64,000 nucleotides of DNA from NCBI RefSeq assembly GCF_025950525.1, contig NZ_JAPDGS010000001.1, positions 929,681 through 993,680 of the forward strand, in the 5' to 3' direction. This stretch comes from Stagnihabitans lacustris (GTDB lineage: Bacteria; Pseudomonadota; Alphaproteobacteria; Rhodobacterales; Rhodobacteraceae). Shown in pieces: positions 53,787-61,688 of the stretch. Both the position numbers and the translations under genes were made by a program. Position 1 is the stretch's first letter; every line of letters begins with the position of its first letter. The notes beneath the pieces are model-generated. The model did no database searches and was not told where the DNA came from. It worked only from the letters and a program-made list of their open reading frames with translations.

Positions 53787-55292
53787 TCAGATCTTGTCAT
53801 AGAGCGGAAGCAGCGCTTCGGCGATTTGGCGGGCCAGCCAAGGGGGGACGGCATTGCCGACCTGGACATATTGCTGGGTCCGGTTGCCCAGAAACATGTA
53901 ATCATCGGGGAAAGTTTGCAGTCGGGCAGCCTCACGCACGGTCAGGCTGCGACATTGCGCGGGATCGGGATGGATGAAGTAGTGGCCGTCCTTCGCGATA
54001 TGGCTGGTGACTGTGGTCGAGGGCTGGTCGGCCAATTGCACACGAAAGCGGTCCGCGAACTTGCCCGTGGTCCAGCTCTTGTGATTGGGGGCCAAGGCTT
54101 GCGGGAAATCCGCGGCCTTGGGGCTATAGCCTTCGGCCTTGGCGAAGGCAGCCGCAAAAAGATACCGGGCAAGGTCCTCCACCATGTGGCCGCGGGTGTC
54201 GTGACCGGGCAGGGCGCCTTTGGCCATGCCTCCCAGCCATTCGGCCAATTTCGTGGGCAGGTTACTGGTCGTATCCTTGGAGGCGTGCTTTGAGCGTCCC
54301 TTGGCCGCGATTTCATAAAGACGCGCCGAGGTTCGGTTCAGGGCGCTGCGAAAGGCTGAGGGGTTCGACAGACATTCGGCCCGAGCCGCGCTGCTCACGG
54401 TTTCAACGGCCAGAGCAACGGCGTCGATCCAGGCCTCGGCCTTGTCAGCCTTGCTGAGCCCGCTGCGCAGTTCCGGCATGGCACCGATCGTGTCCTCGAC
54501 GGTGACCCTTGCATTCACCTTCGGCAAGAAGGGTCCGGCTGACAGGCCAAGATCGTCACGCAGACCGACCACGATCACTCGATGCCGCGCCTGAGGGACG
54601 CCATGTTCCTCGGCCCGCAGGATGAAATCCTTGGCCGCCGGACGCCCCAGCAGATCACCCCCCGAGGTCAGGGCACAGAGTCGGTAACCCGCTTGTTCAA
54701 GGTCCTCCATCACCGCGCCAAAGACCGGACCGCCGCCAACTGCCGAAGACAGGATGCCCTTCACGTTCTCCATCACGAACATCGTGGGCTTCAACCGGTT
54801 GAGGACCTTGCAGTATTCCTTGTAAAGGAAGTGCCGGTGATCCTCTTCAGCCACATAGCCCTTTGTCCCTGCATTGCGCGCACGACCCACCAGGGAATAG
54901 GCCTGACACGGAGGCCCACCGATCAGAAGCGTCTTTGTCACCCCCGAAGCCTCCAGCGCGGCAATCCGCGCCTCGATAAGGTCCCAGGTCTCGGGCTTTC
55001 CCAGTTCCAGACATTGCGCTTCGTGCTCGGCCGCCTGCCATTCGGCCGGATAGAGCCTGGCCCAGTCGGGCTGATCGGCCCCATGCAGGAAGTTCAGGTA
55101 TTCCTGTGGGTATCGGTCGAATTGCCGCAGGAAGGCGCGCAGGCGAAGGGTCCGATGGGCCGAGGCCTCTTTCTCGATTGAGACCGCAATGCGAAAGGCC
55201 CGGGACCCGTCCTTGCGTTTGACCGAAGCAAAGCCTTCGCCAAGACCGCCGGGGCCGGAAAACAAATCGACGATGGCAATGTGCTCTGGCAT
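53787..55292 (-). CDS. C5-cytosine DNA methyltransferase
   Basis: 501 residues with m5C methylase motifs in order: I DLFSGPGGLGEGF (9-21), IV with catalytic Cys129 in GGPPCQAYS, VI FVMENVKG, VIII QARHRVIVVG and X VQVGNAVPP. A target-recognition region of about 170 residues lies between VIII and X; its sequence specificity cannot be read. ATG 55292 follows GGAAGAAC. It is divergent from vsr across about 60 bases. It would protect host DNA from, or mark it for, the downstream operon. Confidence 0.95.
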   Translation of the reverse strand: MPEHIAIVDLFSGPGGLGEGFASVKRKDGSRAFRIAVSIEKEASAHRTLRLRAFLRQFDRYPQEYLNFLHGADQPDWARLYPAEWQAAEHEAQCLELGKPETWDLIEARIAALEASGVTKTLLIGGPPCQAYSLVGRARNAGTKGYVAEEDHRHFLYKEYCKVLNRLKPTMFVMENVKGILSSAVGGGPVFGAVMEDLEQAGYRLCALTSGGDLLGRPAAKDFILRAEEHGVPQARHRVIVVGLRDDLGLSAGPFLPKVNARVTVEDTIGAMPELRSGLSKADKAEAWIDAVALAVETVSSAARAECLSNPSAFRSALNRTSARLYEIAAKGRSKHASKDTTSNLPTKLAEWLGGMAKGALPGHDTRGHMVEDLARYLFAAAFAKAEGYSPKAADFPQALAPNHKSWTTGKFADRFRVQLADQPSTTVTSHIAKDGHYFIHPDPAQCRSLTVREAARLQTFPDDYMFLGNRTQQYVQVGNAVPPWLARQIAEALLPLYDKI

Positions 55293-55352
55293 GGTTCTTC
55301 CGTTCTCTGCCGCCCCTTCTTCCAGGTTCTGGCCCAAAGCGCAAGGCTTGCC

Positions 55353-55790
55353 ATGGATGTCGTCGATAAAGCCACCCGCTCTCGCATGATGGCCGGGATC
55401 AGGGCGAAGGATACCAAGCCCGAAGTCATGGTCCGCCGCGCCCTACATGCCCAAGGTCTCCGCTTTCGCCTGCACCGCCGAGACCTGCCCGGAACACCAG
55501 ACATCGTCTTGCCGCGGCACAAGGTCGCCATTTTCGTCCACGGCTGTTTCTGGCACCATCATCAAGGATGCCAGAATGCGAAACTCCCGACGACCCGGCC
55601 GGAATTCTGGGCGACGAAATTGCAGGGCAATCGGGACAGGGATGCCGCGCGGATAGGCGAATTGGTGGCGCTTGGCTGGAGGGTGGCGATCATATGGGAA
55701 TGTGCCACGCGAAGAGACATGTCAGCGACGGCAGGCTCGGCCATGGATTGGATCAGAAACGGAACGGGGTTGACATTGAAGATCGAATAG
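55353..55790 (+). CDS. vsr: Very short patch repair (Vsr) endonuclease
   Basis: 145 residues. MDVVDKATRSRMMAGIRAKD and TKPEVMVRRALHAQGLRFRL are diagnostic. Catalytic Asp50 lies in PGTPDIVLP, and the zinc/active-site stretch is FVHGCFWHHHQGC. Vsr nicks 5' of T:G mismatches that arise when 5-methylcytosine deaminates, so it normally accompanies m5C methylases such as the one opposite. The start is ATG 55353, downstream of a longer in-frame stretch that overlaps the methyltransferase start. Confidence 0.93.
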   Translation: MDVVDKATRSRMMAGIRAKDTKPEVMVRRALHAQGLRFRLHRRDLPGTPDIVLPRHKVAIFVHGCFWHHHQGCQNAKLPTTRPEFWATKLQGNRDRDAARIGELVALGWRVAIIWECATRRDMSATAGSAMDWIRNGTGLTLKIE

Positions 55791-56283
55791 ATGCGGTCGC
55801 ACCGGTCTCAAAAGGAAACATTGCGTCCAGAATATCGGATTCACATTCTCTGACCTCCGGAAGTTTTCGGGCTTCCCCGATCTGTGGCGCCGAGATTGAT
55901 CCCCCTCGTCCAACTGACCCACTTCTAGGACTTCGTCTGGCCATTCCTGGTGCTGCACGACGGGGTGACATGGGTGAACACATTCGCGACCGATCCCCAG
56001 ATCATGAGAACATAGGGGTCGGATGCGCAGGTGCTCCGATCTTCCAACGAAGGAGTGGCGGGATTGGGGCATCCCCTCACATGTCTCGGATCGGTCGGAG
56101 CATCGGCACCTCGATTGCTTTCGGCGTTCAACGCAATGCTGCCCATTGACGCCTTTCACCAAGTTGCAAAGGCGCTTTCATTCCCGTCAAGCGATGCCCG
56201 AACCGCGATCCCGTCGGTGATCAGACGGCTATCGCGCAGATGCCGTCGCTACACAGGAACACTAGGTTCTTTGTGCGCTGCGC
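55791..56283. other. Region of about 490 bases without a supported gene
   Basis: Overlapping open frames on both strands are Arg/Ser/Pro-rich, lack ribosome sites and have no recognisable domain. No RNA or repeat is seen. Confidence 0.5.
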
Positions 56284-56496
56284 TCAGGGGAAGACGCTTA
56301 TCTGCGGATGCCGCGTGCTGCGAACCGATCGGAAGTCGACCCTGATCACGTTCTCGGGCTGCCCGTGCAGGGCAGCTTCAGCGGTGAGCACCCGTCGCGT
56401 GGCGTTGATCTGCTCGATCATCTCGATCCACCCGCGTTTGGTCGCGTCGATCTCCATCCGGGTCAACACGTCCCGCATCCATTCCAGCTTTTCCAT
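56284..56496 (-). CDS. Small hypothetical protein (70 aa) with RGWI motif
   Basis: ATG 56496 follows a clear SD (GAGGGA). The protein is helical (MEKLEWMRDVLTRMEIDATK, then RGWIEMIEQINATRRVL) with no recognised domain. It follows the 72-residue gene by 47 bases on the same strand. The RGWI motif also appears in the two small genes next to hipB. Function unknown. Confidence 0.6.
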   Translation of the reverse strand: MEKLEWMRDVLTRMEIDATKRGWIEMIEQINATRRVLTAEAALHGQPENVIRVDFRSVRSTRHPQISVFP

Positions 56497-56543
56497 CGTG
56501 TCCCTCGACGGTTTCGTCCCGGGAACAGCTTCGCCGCCTTTGC

Positions 56544-56762
56544 TTAACGAAGTCTTACCGAGCGAAAGATGGGCTCCGGGCCCGGCGCGACGGTCTCGAG
56601 GGCGCTGATGTCGTCGAGGTTGCACGGCGCATCGAAGAGCGCGGTGACGTCCATCTCCATGGCGGCGATTTCGGCGAAGGCCTTCGCGGTTTCGGTGAAA
56701 CCTTCCGCCTCTGCGACAGAGGCGGCAGTCAGAGCAAGTGTCCAGTTTTCCTGGTTATCCAT
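56544..56762 (-). CDS. Small acidic hypothetical protein (72 aa)
   Basis: ATG 56762 follows GGAG. The sequence is acidic and helical (SVAEAEGFTETAKAFAEIAA, then MEMDVTALFD). No family is recognised. It is the first gene of a two-gene unit whose leader carries a perfect CtrA-type box 48 bases upstream. Confidence 0.6.
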   Translation of the reverse strand: MDNQENWTLALTAASVAEAEGFTETAKAFAEIAAMEMDVTALFDAPCNLDDISALETVAPGPEPIFRSVRLR

Positions 56763-57615
56763 CTCGGTTCTCCGTTCTGAAGCCTGTGGTTAGATTTCAG
56801 TCACAGTTCTTAACATCGGATTAATGCGCTGCTGAAACGGACCTGTGCGCCGGTCACATCGGCGCGATCTTGCCTGCCTATGGTGATCTTCGGCGGAAAG
56901 GTGACTACCGAGTGTAGGATCTTGGGTCCTCGGGTGTCAGAGATGAGTGGAACAAGAGCTTGTGGCCTTGCCCGTAGAGGTTAGCGCCCCCCGCGCAGCG
57001 CACGCGAGCTCACCATATGCTTGAATGGTCGCGCTCTGCTTGGCCCTGGCAGGCGGTCCTCATTCGAGAGCCGGCGCAGAGGAAGGACACGGGCGGGGGC
57101 GCTTCCCCAGATATGTGCGGGCGCGCGGGGAATTCTTCCACCCGGCCTTGTAGCACCGTGACGGTCCTTTCCCCTCTGGGCGCTTGCATTTTGCCGGAAC
57201 GGCGCAAAGGGCTTTAAGTGGCAATGTGCGTGGTAATGAAACTTGACTCCTTTGCATCGAAGGGCTTCCGGATGGTTGACATTTCACGGGGCCCTTTGAT
57301 CACATCCTTCATGCGGGATCTCCACAAGTAGGTCAGTAATGTTTACATATTTTCCATTTTGGGTTGTCGGTTGATCCCTCGCGCCGTTCCTGGCCCTCTT
57401 TCTTGTGCGGAGCTCATGACTCCTGCAATGGTTATCTGGTCTTCGCGGCACCACCGTCTGAAGCAGGAGAAATGCGCGCTGCCAAGCGGCTACACGACCA
57501 GATGCAGCGTATCGACGCGAAGTCCCCGTCGTGTGGCATCAGATGGACCTTGACGAACTACTCGCTGAGCCGGCGTGTTCACCGCCTGTTAACTTTGGCG
57601 TCCCAGTCTCGGGTC
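56763..57615. other. Sparse region of about 850 bases, holding a CtrA-type box
   Basis: Apart from the box at 56810-56824 nothing is convincing: short overlapping frames with cysteine/arginine-rich products and no ribosome sites. Base composition is less GC-rich than the neighbouring genes, for example around 57300-57370. Confidence 0.45.
56810..56824. promoter_or_regulatory. CtrA-type box upstream of the small-gene pair
   Basis: TTAACATCGGATTAA is a perfect TTAA-N7-TTAA. It lies 48 bases upstream of the 72-aa gene, where an activator could act. A near-match (TTAA-N7-TTAC) lies at 56544-56558 before the second gene. Confidence 0.5.
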
Positions 57616-57825
57616 ATGCTCTGGAAATTCCGCATCGCCCTCGACCCTGATCTCCCCGATGACGCCACGGGCTGGGTCGTCGCAAACTCCGAGCTCGAAG
57701 CGCGTCAGAGGTTTGGCTGCTCTGTTGACCTGGTTCGCATGCCTGGCCGAGACGCCTTTGGTCTCACACCCGGCACGATCATCCAGACGGGCGGGCGGCC
57801 GCTTGCGGGAAGTCGCCCTTTCTGA
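57616..57825 (+). CDS. Small hypothetical protein (69 aa)
   Basis: The frame has protein-like composition (MLWKFRIALDPDLPDDATGW, then a Glu/Ala-rich stretch and PGRDAFGLTPGTIIQTGG). The SD is weak, and a longer frame upstream is not convincing. It converges on hipA 12 bases away. Function unknown; it may be spurious. Confidence 0.4.
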   Translation: MLWKFRIALDPDLPDDATGWVVANSELEARQRFGCSVDLVRMPGRDAFGLTPGTIIQTGGRPLAGSRPF

Positions 57826-57837
57826 GACCGCCGCTGT

Positions 57838-59136
57838 TCAAGGGCGGTTGATCACCAGCGCGTCGCGTTCAGGGATGTCGAAGTCCTCTGCAAGGGCCAT
57901 GCGCAGGGCGCGCAGGCCCTCTGCCATCGCATCGCCGAGGGGCTTCAGCTTTGGCCCCTGAAGCTCTGCAACCAGGACCGCAGCGCGCTTGGCCATCCCG
58001 ACCAGCTCTCGGTGCAGCGCGGGAGAGAGGCGCGGAAATCCAAGATCCAGCACCAAGCCTTTCAAATCATCGGGCGTCATGTCATCGGCCATTTGCGCGC
58101 CCCCATGGTCGAAGGAAAGCTGGTGCGTCACCGTCGGGTCTATCAATGTGGGGAAGATGTCATAGGCCGGGGCCAGTTCGGGTCGGGCTCCACGATAGAT
58201 CAACGCATGGTTCTTGGCGTGGTTGTCGGTGTTCCCAAGTATGACGTTGGCCATGGTAAGCTGCAGGAAGGCCGCCCGCGACGGGCCTGGGCTCTGGGTC
58301 TGGGCGAGGACACCTGCGAGGGCTCGGGCCGAAAAGCAGTGATCCGCGCTGCCGTTCCTCTGATACTTCAGCGACGGAGCCAGGCCGAGGGCCTGCGCGA
58401 AATCCTCCTGGTGCAAGCGGCGCAGCAGCATCCCATCGGTCACCCGGTCGAAGCGGGTGATCAGGAGACTTTGAAGATCACCCTCGCCCAGCACCTCGGT
58501 CACTTGGACTGGATGCCGGATCAAGGAGGCCATGATTTGCGTCGCGCGGTGTTCAAGGCCGACATCCGAATGGGCCCCTCGGCGCGGGACTTTCAGGATA
58601 TGGGTGGTCGGCACGTTCAGGCCCGGTTTGGGCAGGGCGAAGCGCCCATCCGGCAGTCGGGTCAGCGCGATCTTGCCCTGCACCCCCGCGACCGGCGAGG
58701 GATCGGGCGTTGCATCTGGCAATCTGCGGTGGTCGCGCAGCGAAGTGATGATCCCCGTCAGGTGCTCGACCGAAAGAGCGTCGTAATCCCGGGTCAGGTC
58801 CCCCGGGGTCTTGGCAGGCCCTTCGCCCAAGGGCACGCAAGAGATGGCCCCCGGGCAATCGCGCCCCATGTGGAACAAGAGACCCACGATGTCGTCGAGG
58901 TCGAGGCCATGACGTTCGGCCACCTGGTCGCGCAGTCGGTTCTCGAAAAGCAGATTGGCAAAGAAGCCCCGGGTTGCCGCATCCCCAAAGGGGGCTTCGC
59001 GCAGGGGAAGCGAGAGCGAGATCGGATGGGGCAGGTCGTCGCTCAGGTAGCGGAAGCTCAGCACGCCATCGTCGCGCCGGGTCAGACGTCCGATGGGCGC
59101 AAGCTTGCCCTCGAGCTGCACATCGAGTTCGAGCAT
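57838..59136 (-). CDS. hipA: HipA-type serine/threonine kinase toxin
   Basis: 432 residues. The N-terminal HipA couple domain is followed by GKIALTRL and a kinase-like core with the catalytic loop GNTDNHAKNHAL and the metal-binding PAYDIFPT. HipA of E. coli phosphorylates glutamyl-tRNA synthetase and induces dormancy; the target here is unknown. ATG 59136 has GGAGGA upstream and lies two bases after the hipB stop. It stabilises the island or adds abortive protection. Confidence 0.92.
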   Translation of the reverse strand: MLELDVQLEGKLAPIGRLTRRDDGVLSFRYLSDDLPHPISLSLPLREAPFGDAATRGFFANLLFENRLRDQVAERHGLDLDDIVGLLFHMGRDCPGAISCVPLGEGPAKTPGDLTRDYDALSVEHLTGIITSLRDHRRLPDATPDPSPVAGVQGKIALTRLPDGRFALPKPGLNVPTTHILKVPRRGAHSDVGLEHRATQIMASLIRHPVQVTEVLGEGDLQSLLITRFDRVTDGMLLRRLHQEDFAQALGLAPSLKYQRNGSADHCFSARALAGVLAQTQSPGPSRAAFLQLTMANVILGNTDNHAKNHALIYRGARPELAPAYDIFPTLIDPTVTHQLSFDHGGAQMADDMTPDDLKGLVLDLGFPRLSPALHRELVGMAKRAAVLVAELQGPKLKPLGDAMAEGLRALRMALAEDFDIPERDALVINRP

Positions 59137-59138
59137 GA

Positions 59139-59351
59139 TCAGTCCTCCGCCGAGAGGCGAAGGCCAAGGTCGCGGCAGATTTGCAAGACGAGACCGACAT
59201 GGGCGGTGGCCTTGCCAGCCTCGATTGCGCCCACGGTGGGCACCGAGACCCCGCTCTGCGCCGCGACATCGGCTTGGCGTAGGCCAAGCGCCTTGCGGCG
59301 CGTGCGGATCAGGGCGCCGAGGACGAGCATATCGGGGATGGGTTGCGGCAT
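59139..59351 (-). CDS. hipB: HipB-type XRE antitoxin
   Basis: 70 residues, nearly all one XRE helix-turn-helix (TRRKALGLRQADVAAQSGVS, then VPTVGAIEAGKA). HipB neutralises HipA and represses its own operon. It is coupled to hipA, and three AACGATCGTT-like sites lie directly upstream. Confidence 0.9.
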   Translation of the reverse strand: MPQPIPDMLVLGALIRTRRKALGLRQADVAAQSGVSVPTVGAIEAGKATAHVGLVLQICRDLGLRLSAED

Positions 59352-59357
59352 GGTTTA

Positions 59358-59468
59358 AACGATCGTTGTGTTTTGTGCCAGAATAGAGATCCTTGGTGAA
59401 AATAGCAACGATCATTGAAATTCAGGACTCAGCGAGGCAGTCTCGATGTTGATGGGTGCGATCGTTGA
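59358..59468. promoter_or_regulatory. Three HipB operator-like palindromes about 50 bp apart
   Basis: AACGATCGTT at 59358-59367 is a perfect palindrome. CAACGATCATTG at 59406-59417 and GCGATCGTTG at 59458-59467 share the core. Centres are 49 and 50 bases apart. The third lies in the end of the preceding gene. Position and symmetry fit cooperative HipB autorepression. Confidence 0.65.
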
Positions 59469-59641
59469 TTTTCGGCTTCGATCCCGAGGTCGTTCATGAC
59501 GCGCCGCATCAACTGAACGCGACGCAGATCCGGGCGCGGAACCTCACCCGGAAAGATCGCGCGGAGGATGTCGATCCAGCCGCGCTCGGCCTCGGTGAGG
59601 GGTTTGTGCGACACGAGAAGAAAGTCCTCGAAGTGCTTCAT
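59429..59641 (-). CDS. Small hypothetical protein (70 aa) with RGWI motif
   Basis: A helical protein (SHKPLTEAERGWIDILRAIF, then PGEVPRPDLRRVQLMRRVMN). It starts 7 bases after the HTH gene stop, so the two form an operon. AERGWI resembles NERGWI in the HTH protein. Function unknown; it could be a partner of the regulator. Confidence 0.6.
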   Translation of the reverse strand: MKHFEDFLLVSHKPLTEAERGWIDILRAIFPGEVPRPDLRRVQLMRRVMNDLGIEAENQRSHPSTSRLPR

Positions 59642-59648
59642 CGCGATC

Positions 59649-60050
59649 TCATTTCCCGAAGATCGAGCGAAGCGCAGACCGGGAGCGTTGCGTCAGTCGC
59701 GGATCGGTGTCGCCGCTCGCATCGCGGATCTCGGAGATCCAGCCGCGTTCGTTTTCGCTGACCGGCTCGCCCAGGATCTGGAAGATCGCAACCGCAGCCG
59801 TGTTGCCCTCGGCCTGCTCGAGCGCCAAGCGCAAGAGAAGCGCAGGATCGCATTCCAGCGCCTTCGCCAGGGCCGGAACGCGGTCGATGGCCAGTTTCGA
59901 CACGCCGGACTTCACCATCGAGAGGAAGTTGGCGTTGGTGAAACCCGCGATCTCGGCGATCTCGGCCTGTGACCTTTTGGGTCTCAGCTCCAAGATCCGC
60001 TGATCCACAAAACGCGCGAGTTTGCTGTCCGCAAAGGGGCGCTTGGCCAT
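59649..60050 (-). CDS. XRE-like helix-turn-helix regulator
   Basis: 133 residues. The HTH is at about 25-60 (RSQAEIAEIAGFTNANFLSM, then VKSGVSKLAIDRV), followed by an alanine/leucine-rich helical part and an ERGWISEIRD motif. I start at ATG 60050 (SD GGAGAA) rather than the ATG four codons upstream. An inverted repeat at 60067-60084 lies just before it, suggesting self-control. Confidence 0.75.
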   Translation of the reverse strand: MAKRPFADSKLARFVDQRILELRPKRSQAEIAEIAGFTNANFLSMVKSGVSKLAIDRVPALAKALECDPALLLRLALEQAEGNTAAVAIFQILGEPVSENERGWISEIRDASGDTDPRLTQRSRSALRSIFGK

Positions 60051-61282
60051 GATGTTCTCCATGTTTTGCAGAAATCTCTCTGCATCATCATAGCGTTCCG
60101 GGTCATGGCGATGCTGAGGGGGCCGCGAAAGCCATGTCGATTAGGACTTCGATGGCCCGGAGGCGGCCTCTCCTTCGGTTCCGGAGGGCGGCCTGCGAGG
60201 AGATGCTCAACGCACGGAGGGCGCTCCGCAGGAGGCGCCCAAGGAAGGGCCTCACCTCGCCGCCTTACCTTTCTCTCAGTTCCTTCCGCTACATCGCTGT
60301 AGCGCGGCCTCCTGGCCTCTGCGGGGCTTGCCCCAGACGCATGGTCCCGGTGCTGGGCTTCGACAGCTGGGCGAGTCCGCAGGACGCCGCGGTGTCCATC
60401 GTCATCGAGACCTTCGTCAGCCATCGAGGAGAAATCCGGCAGAGCCGGGACCTCGATCTGGGCTCGGCGCTGGCGAAGGGATGCAAGGTAACCATCGAGG
60501 TCGTCTTCGTCGGACTTGAGCCTCCCAAGCATCTCCTCCGAGGTGTCGTTGGCATCATCGGTCCAGAGATCCGCGCCGATGTCATCTTCTTCGTCCTCGA
60601 GGGTGATCTCTTCCTGTGCCGCGCGCAGCCGCTCTCGTGCCGTCAGGATGGTGAAGCGGTCGCCGCGCGGAGGGCGACGGCCATTCTGAAGCAACGCCTC
60701 GCCGAGTTGACGCGCGGTGATTGTCGGATTTTCGCGGACGATGCGCTTGGCGACGATCACATCTTCGGTCACTCGAAGCTGTCGGTTCTGGACGTCGATA
60801 GACGCGCGCCGACGCATCTCGGCGCTGCCGCAGCTGGACTTCTTCTTCGCACCCAGCACGCGTTTCGTGCCGGAGGATGTTGATTTGGCATCTTTTTCGG
60901 CCTTTGCGATTTCCTCCTCAAGCTCCGCCACCGAAAGAACGCGGCCGTGCTTGAGCGAATGGATGGGCACGAGCGTCGGCGCGATGTGGTCGCGGAACTC
61001 TTTCAGGTTTCGCGAAAGGCGGCTGGGATCCCGCACGACCAGGCCCGAGCCCAACTCGGCCGCGCGCTTCAACGCCGCTTGCAGGCCAAGAAGGGAGGCG
61101 AAAGCGTTCCGCTTGTGGGCCGAACCGATGTCTTCATGGAGCTCAACGAAGGGCATGCCCTTTTGCTCTGCATGGACAAGCAAGTCCGCGATCTGACTTT
61201 CCAGATCCGAGCTCTGCTGTTCCGTAGAGACCCTTGCATAGGCGATCCGGAGGCGGGTGGGGTTGCAGGTGGTCAGGGACAT
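59984..61282 (-). CDS. Serine recombinase (resolvase family), unusual C-terminus
   Basis: 432 residues. The resolvase N-terminus is clear: RIAYARVSTEQQSSDLESQ carries the nucleophile serine, and RDPSRLSRNLKEF the arginines. A linker with repeated Lys/Glu and an HTH-like TARQLGEALLQNGRRPP at about 190 follows. The last 130 residues are Arg/Pro-rich with no domain and run 67 bases into the downstream HTH gene in another frame, so the original C-terminus may have been lost by a frameshift. ATG 61282 has only a weak SD. Confidence 0.72.
   Translation of the reverse strand: MSLTTCNPTRLRIAYARVSTEQQSSDLESQIADLLVHAEQKGMPFVELHEDIGSAHKRNAFASLLGLQAALKRAAELGSGLVVRDPSRLSRNLKEFRDHIAPTLVPIHSLKHGRVLSVAELEEEIAKAEKDAKSTSSGTKRVLGAKKKSSCGSAEMRRRASIDVQNRQLRVTEDVIVAKRIVRENPTITARQLGEALLQNGRRPPRGDRFTILTARERLRAAQEEITLEDEEDDIGADLWTDDANDTSEEMLGRLKSDEDDLDGYLASLRQRRAQIEVPALPDFSSMADEGLDDDGHRGVLRTRPAVEAQHRDHASGASPAEARRPRYSDVAEGTERKVRRRGEALPWAPPAERPPCVEHLLAGRPPEPKERPPPGHRSPNRHGFRGPLSIAMTRNAMMMQRDFCKTWRTSWPSAPLRTANSRVLWISGSWS
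60067..60084. promoter_or_regulatory. Operator candidate of the HTH gene
   Basis: TGCAGA and TCTGCA form an inverted repeat with a 6-base spacer, 17 bases upstream of the start at 60050. Confidence 0.45.
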
Positions 61283-61299
61283 GAAGGGCTCGAGAAGTA

Positions 61300-61321
61300 G
61301 GGGTGTGGTTTGGCAGACGGT
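61300..61321. repeat. 22-bp direct repeat, copy 1, upstream of the serine recombinase
   Basis: A 22-base sequence beginning GGGGTGTGGTTTGG is identical to the copy at 61407-61428. It starts 18 bases from the recombinase start codon. Confidence 0.8.
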
Positions 61322-61333
61322 GGCGGCTGATAG

Positions 61334-61534
61334 CTACCAGGACAGCGAAAGCTCGATGAGCCATGGTGCCAGCTGGGCAAAGGCGGCAAAGGCCATCAGC
61401 ATGAGGGGGGTGTGGTTTGGCAGACGGTCCCCCGATTTCAGGGCCTGATCAACCGCAGCCAGCACATGTTGCCCCAGGGGGCTCTCTGCAGAGAGGTGAA
61501 GCGTCAAGCTCGGAGGGTCAAAGGATGCGCGCAT
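61334..61534 (-). CDS. Possible small protein between the recombinase and the DUF927 gene
   Basis: A 66-residue frame with a hydrophobic C-terminal half (LMLMAFAAFAQLAPWLIEL). The SD is weak and the frame covers direct repeat copy 2, so it may be non-coding. The surrounding 406-base gap has no other gene. Confidence 0.25.
   Translation of the reverse strand: MRASFDPPSLTLHLSAESPLGQHVLAAVDQALKSGDRLPNHTPLMLMAFAAFAQLAPWLIELSLSW
61407..61428. repeat. 22-bp direct repeat, copy 2
   Basis: Identical to copy 1, start-to-start distance 107 bases. Together they could be recombinase binding subsites. Confidence 0.8.
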
Positions 61535-61688
61535 GGCGGGCCGCGAAGATAAGTGATTGCTTATCTTTGCTCGAAAGGCTGCAAAAGTCAATCAGGTCAA
61601 TGCGCTGCGCCTGCTCCGTGAAGTTCCATCTGAATTGTGTCGGACCAGTCGGACCAGTTGGTCCGCATGGTCCGACAGGAAGAAGGGG

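Noticed and set aside
55568..56149. Plus-strand frame of 193 codons overlapping vsr
   Set aside because: Out of frame with vsr over its first half and without a ribosome site or recognisable domain.
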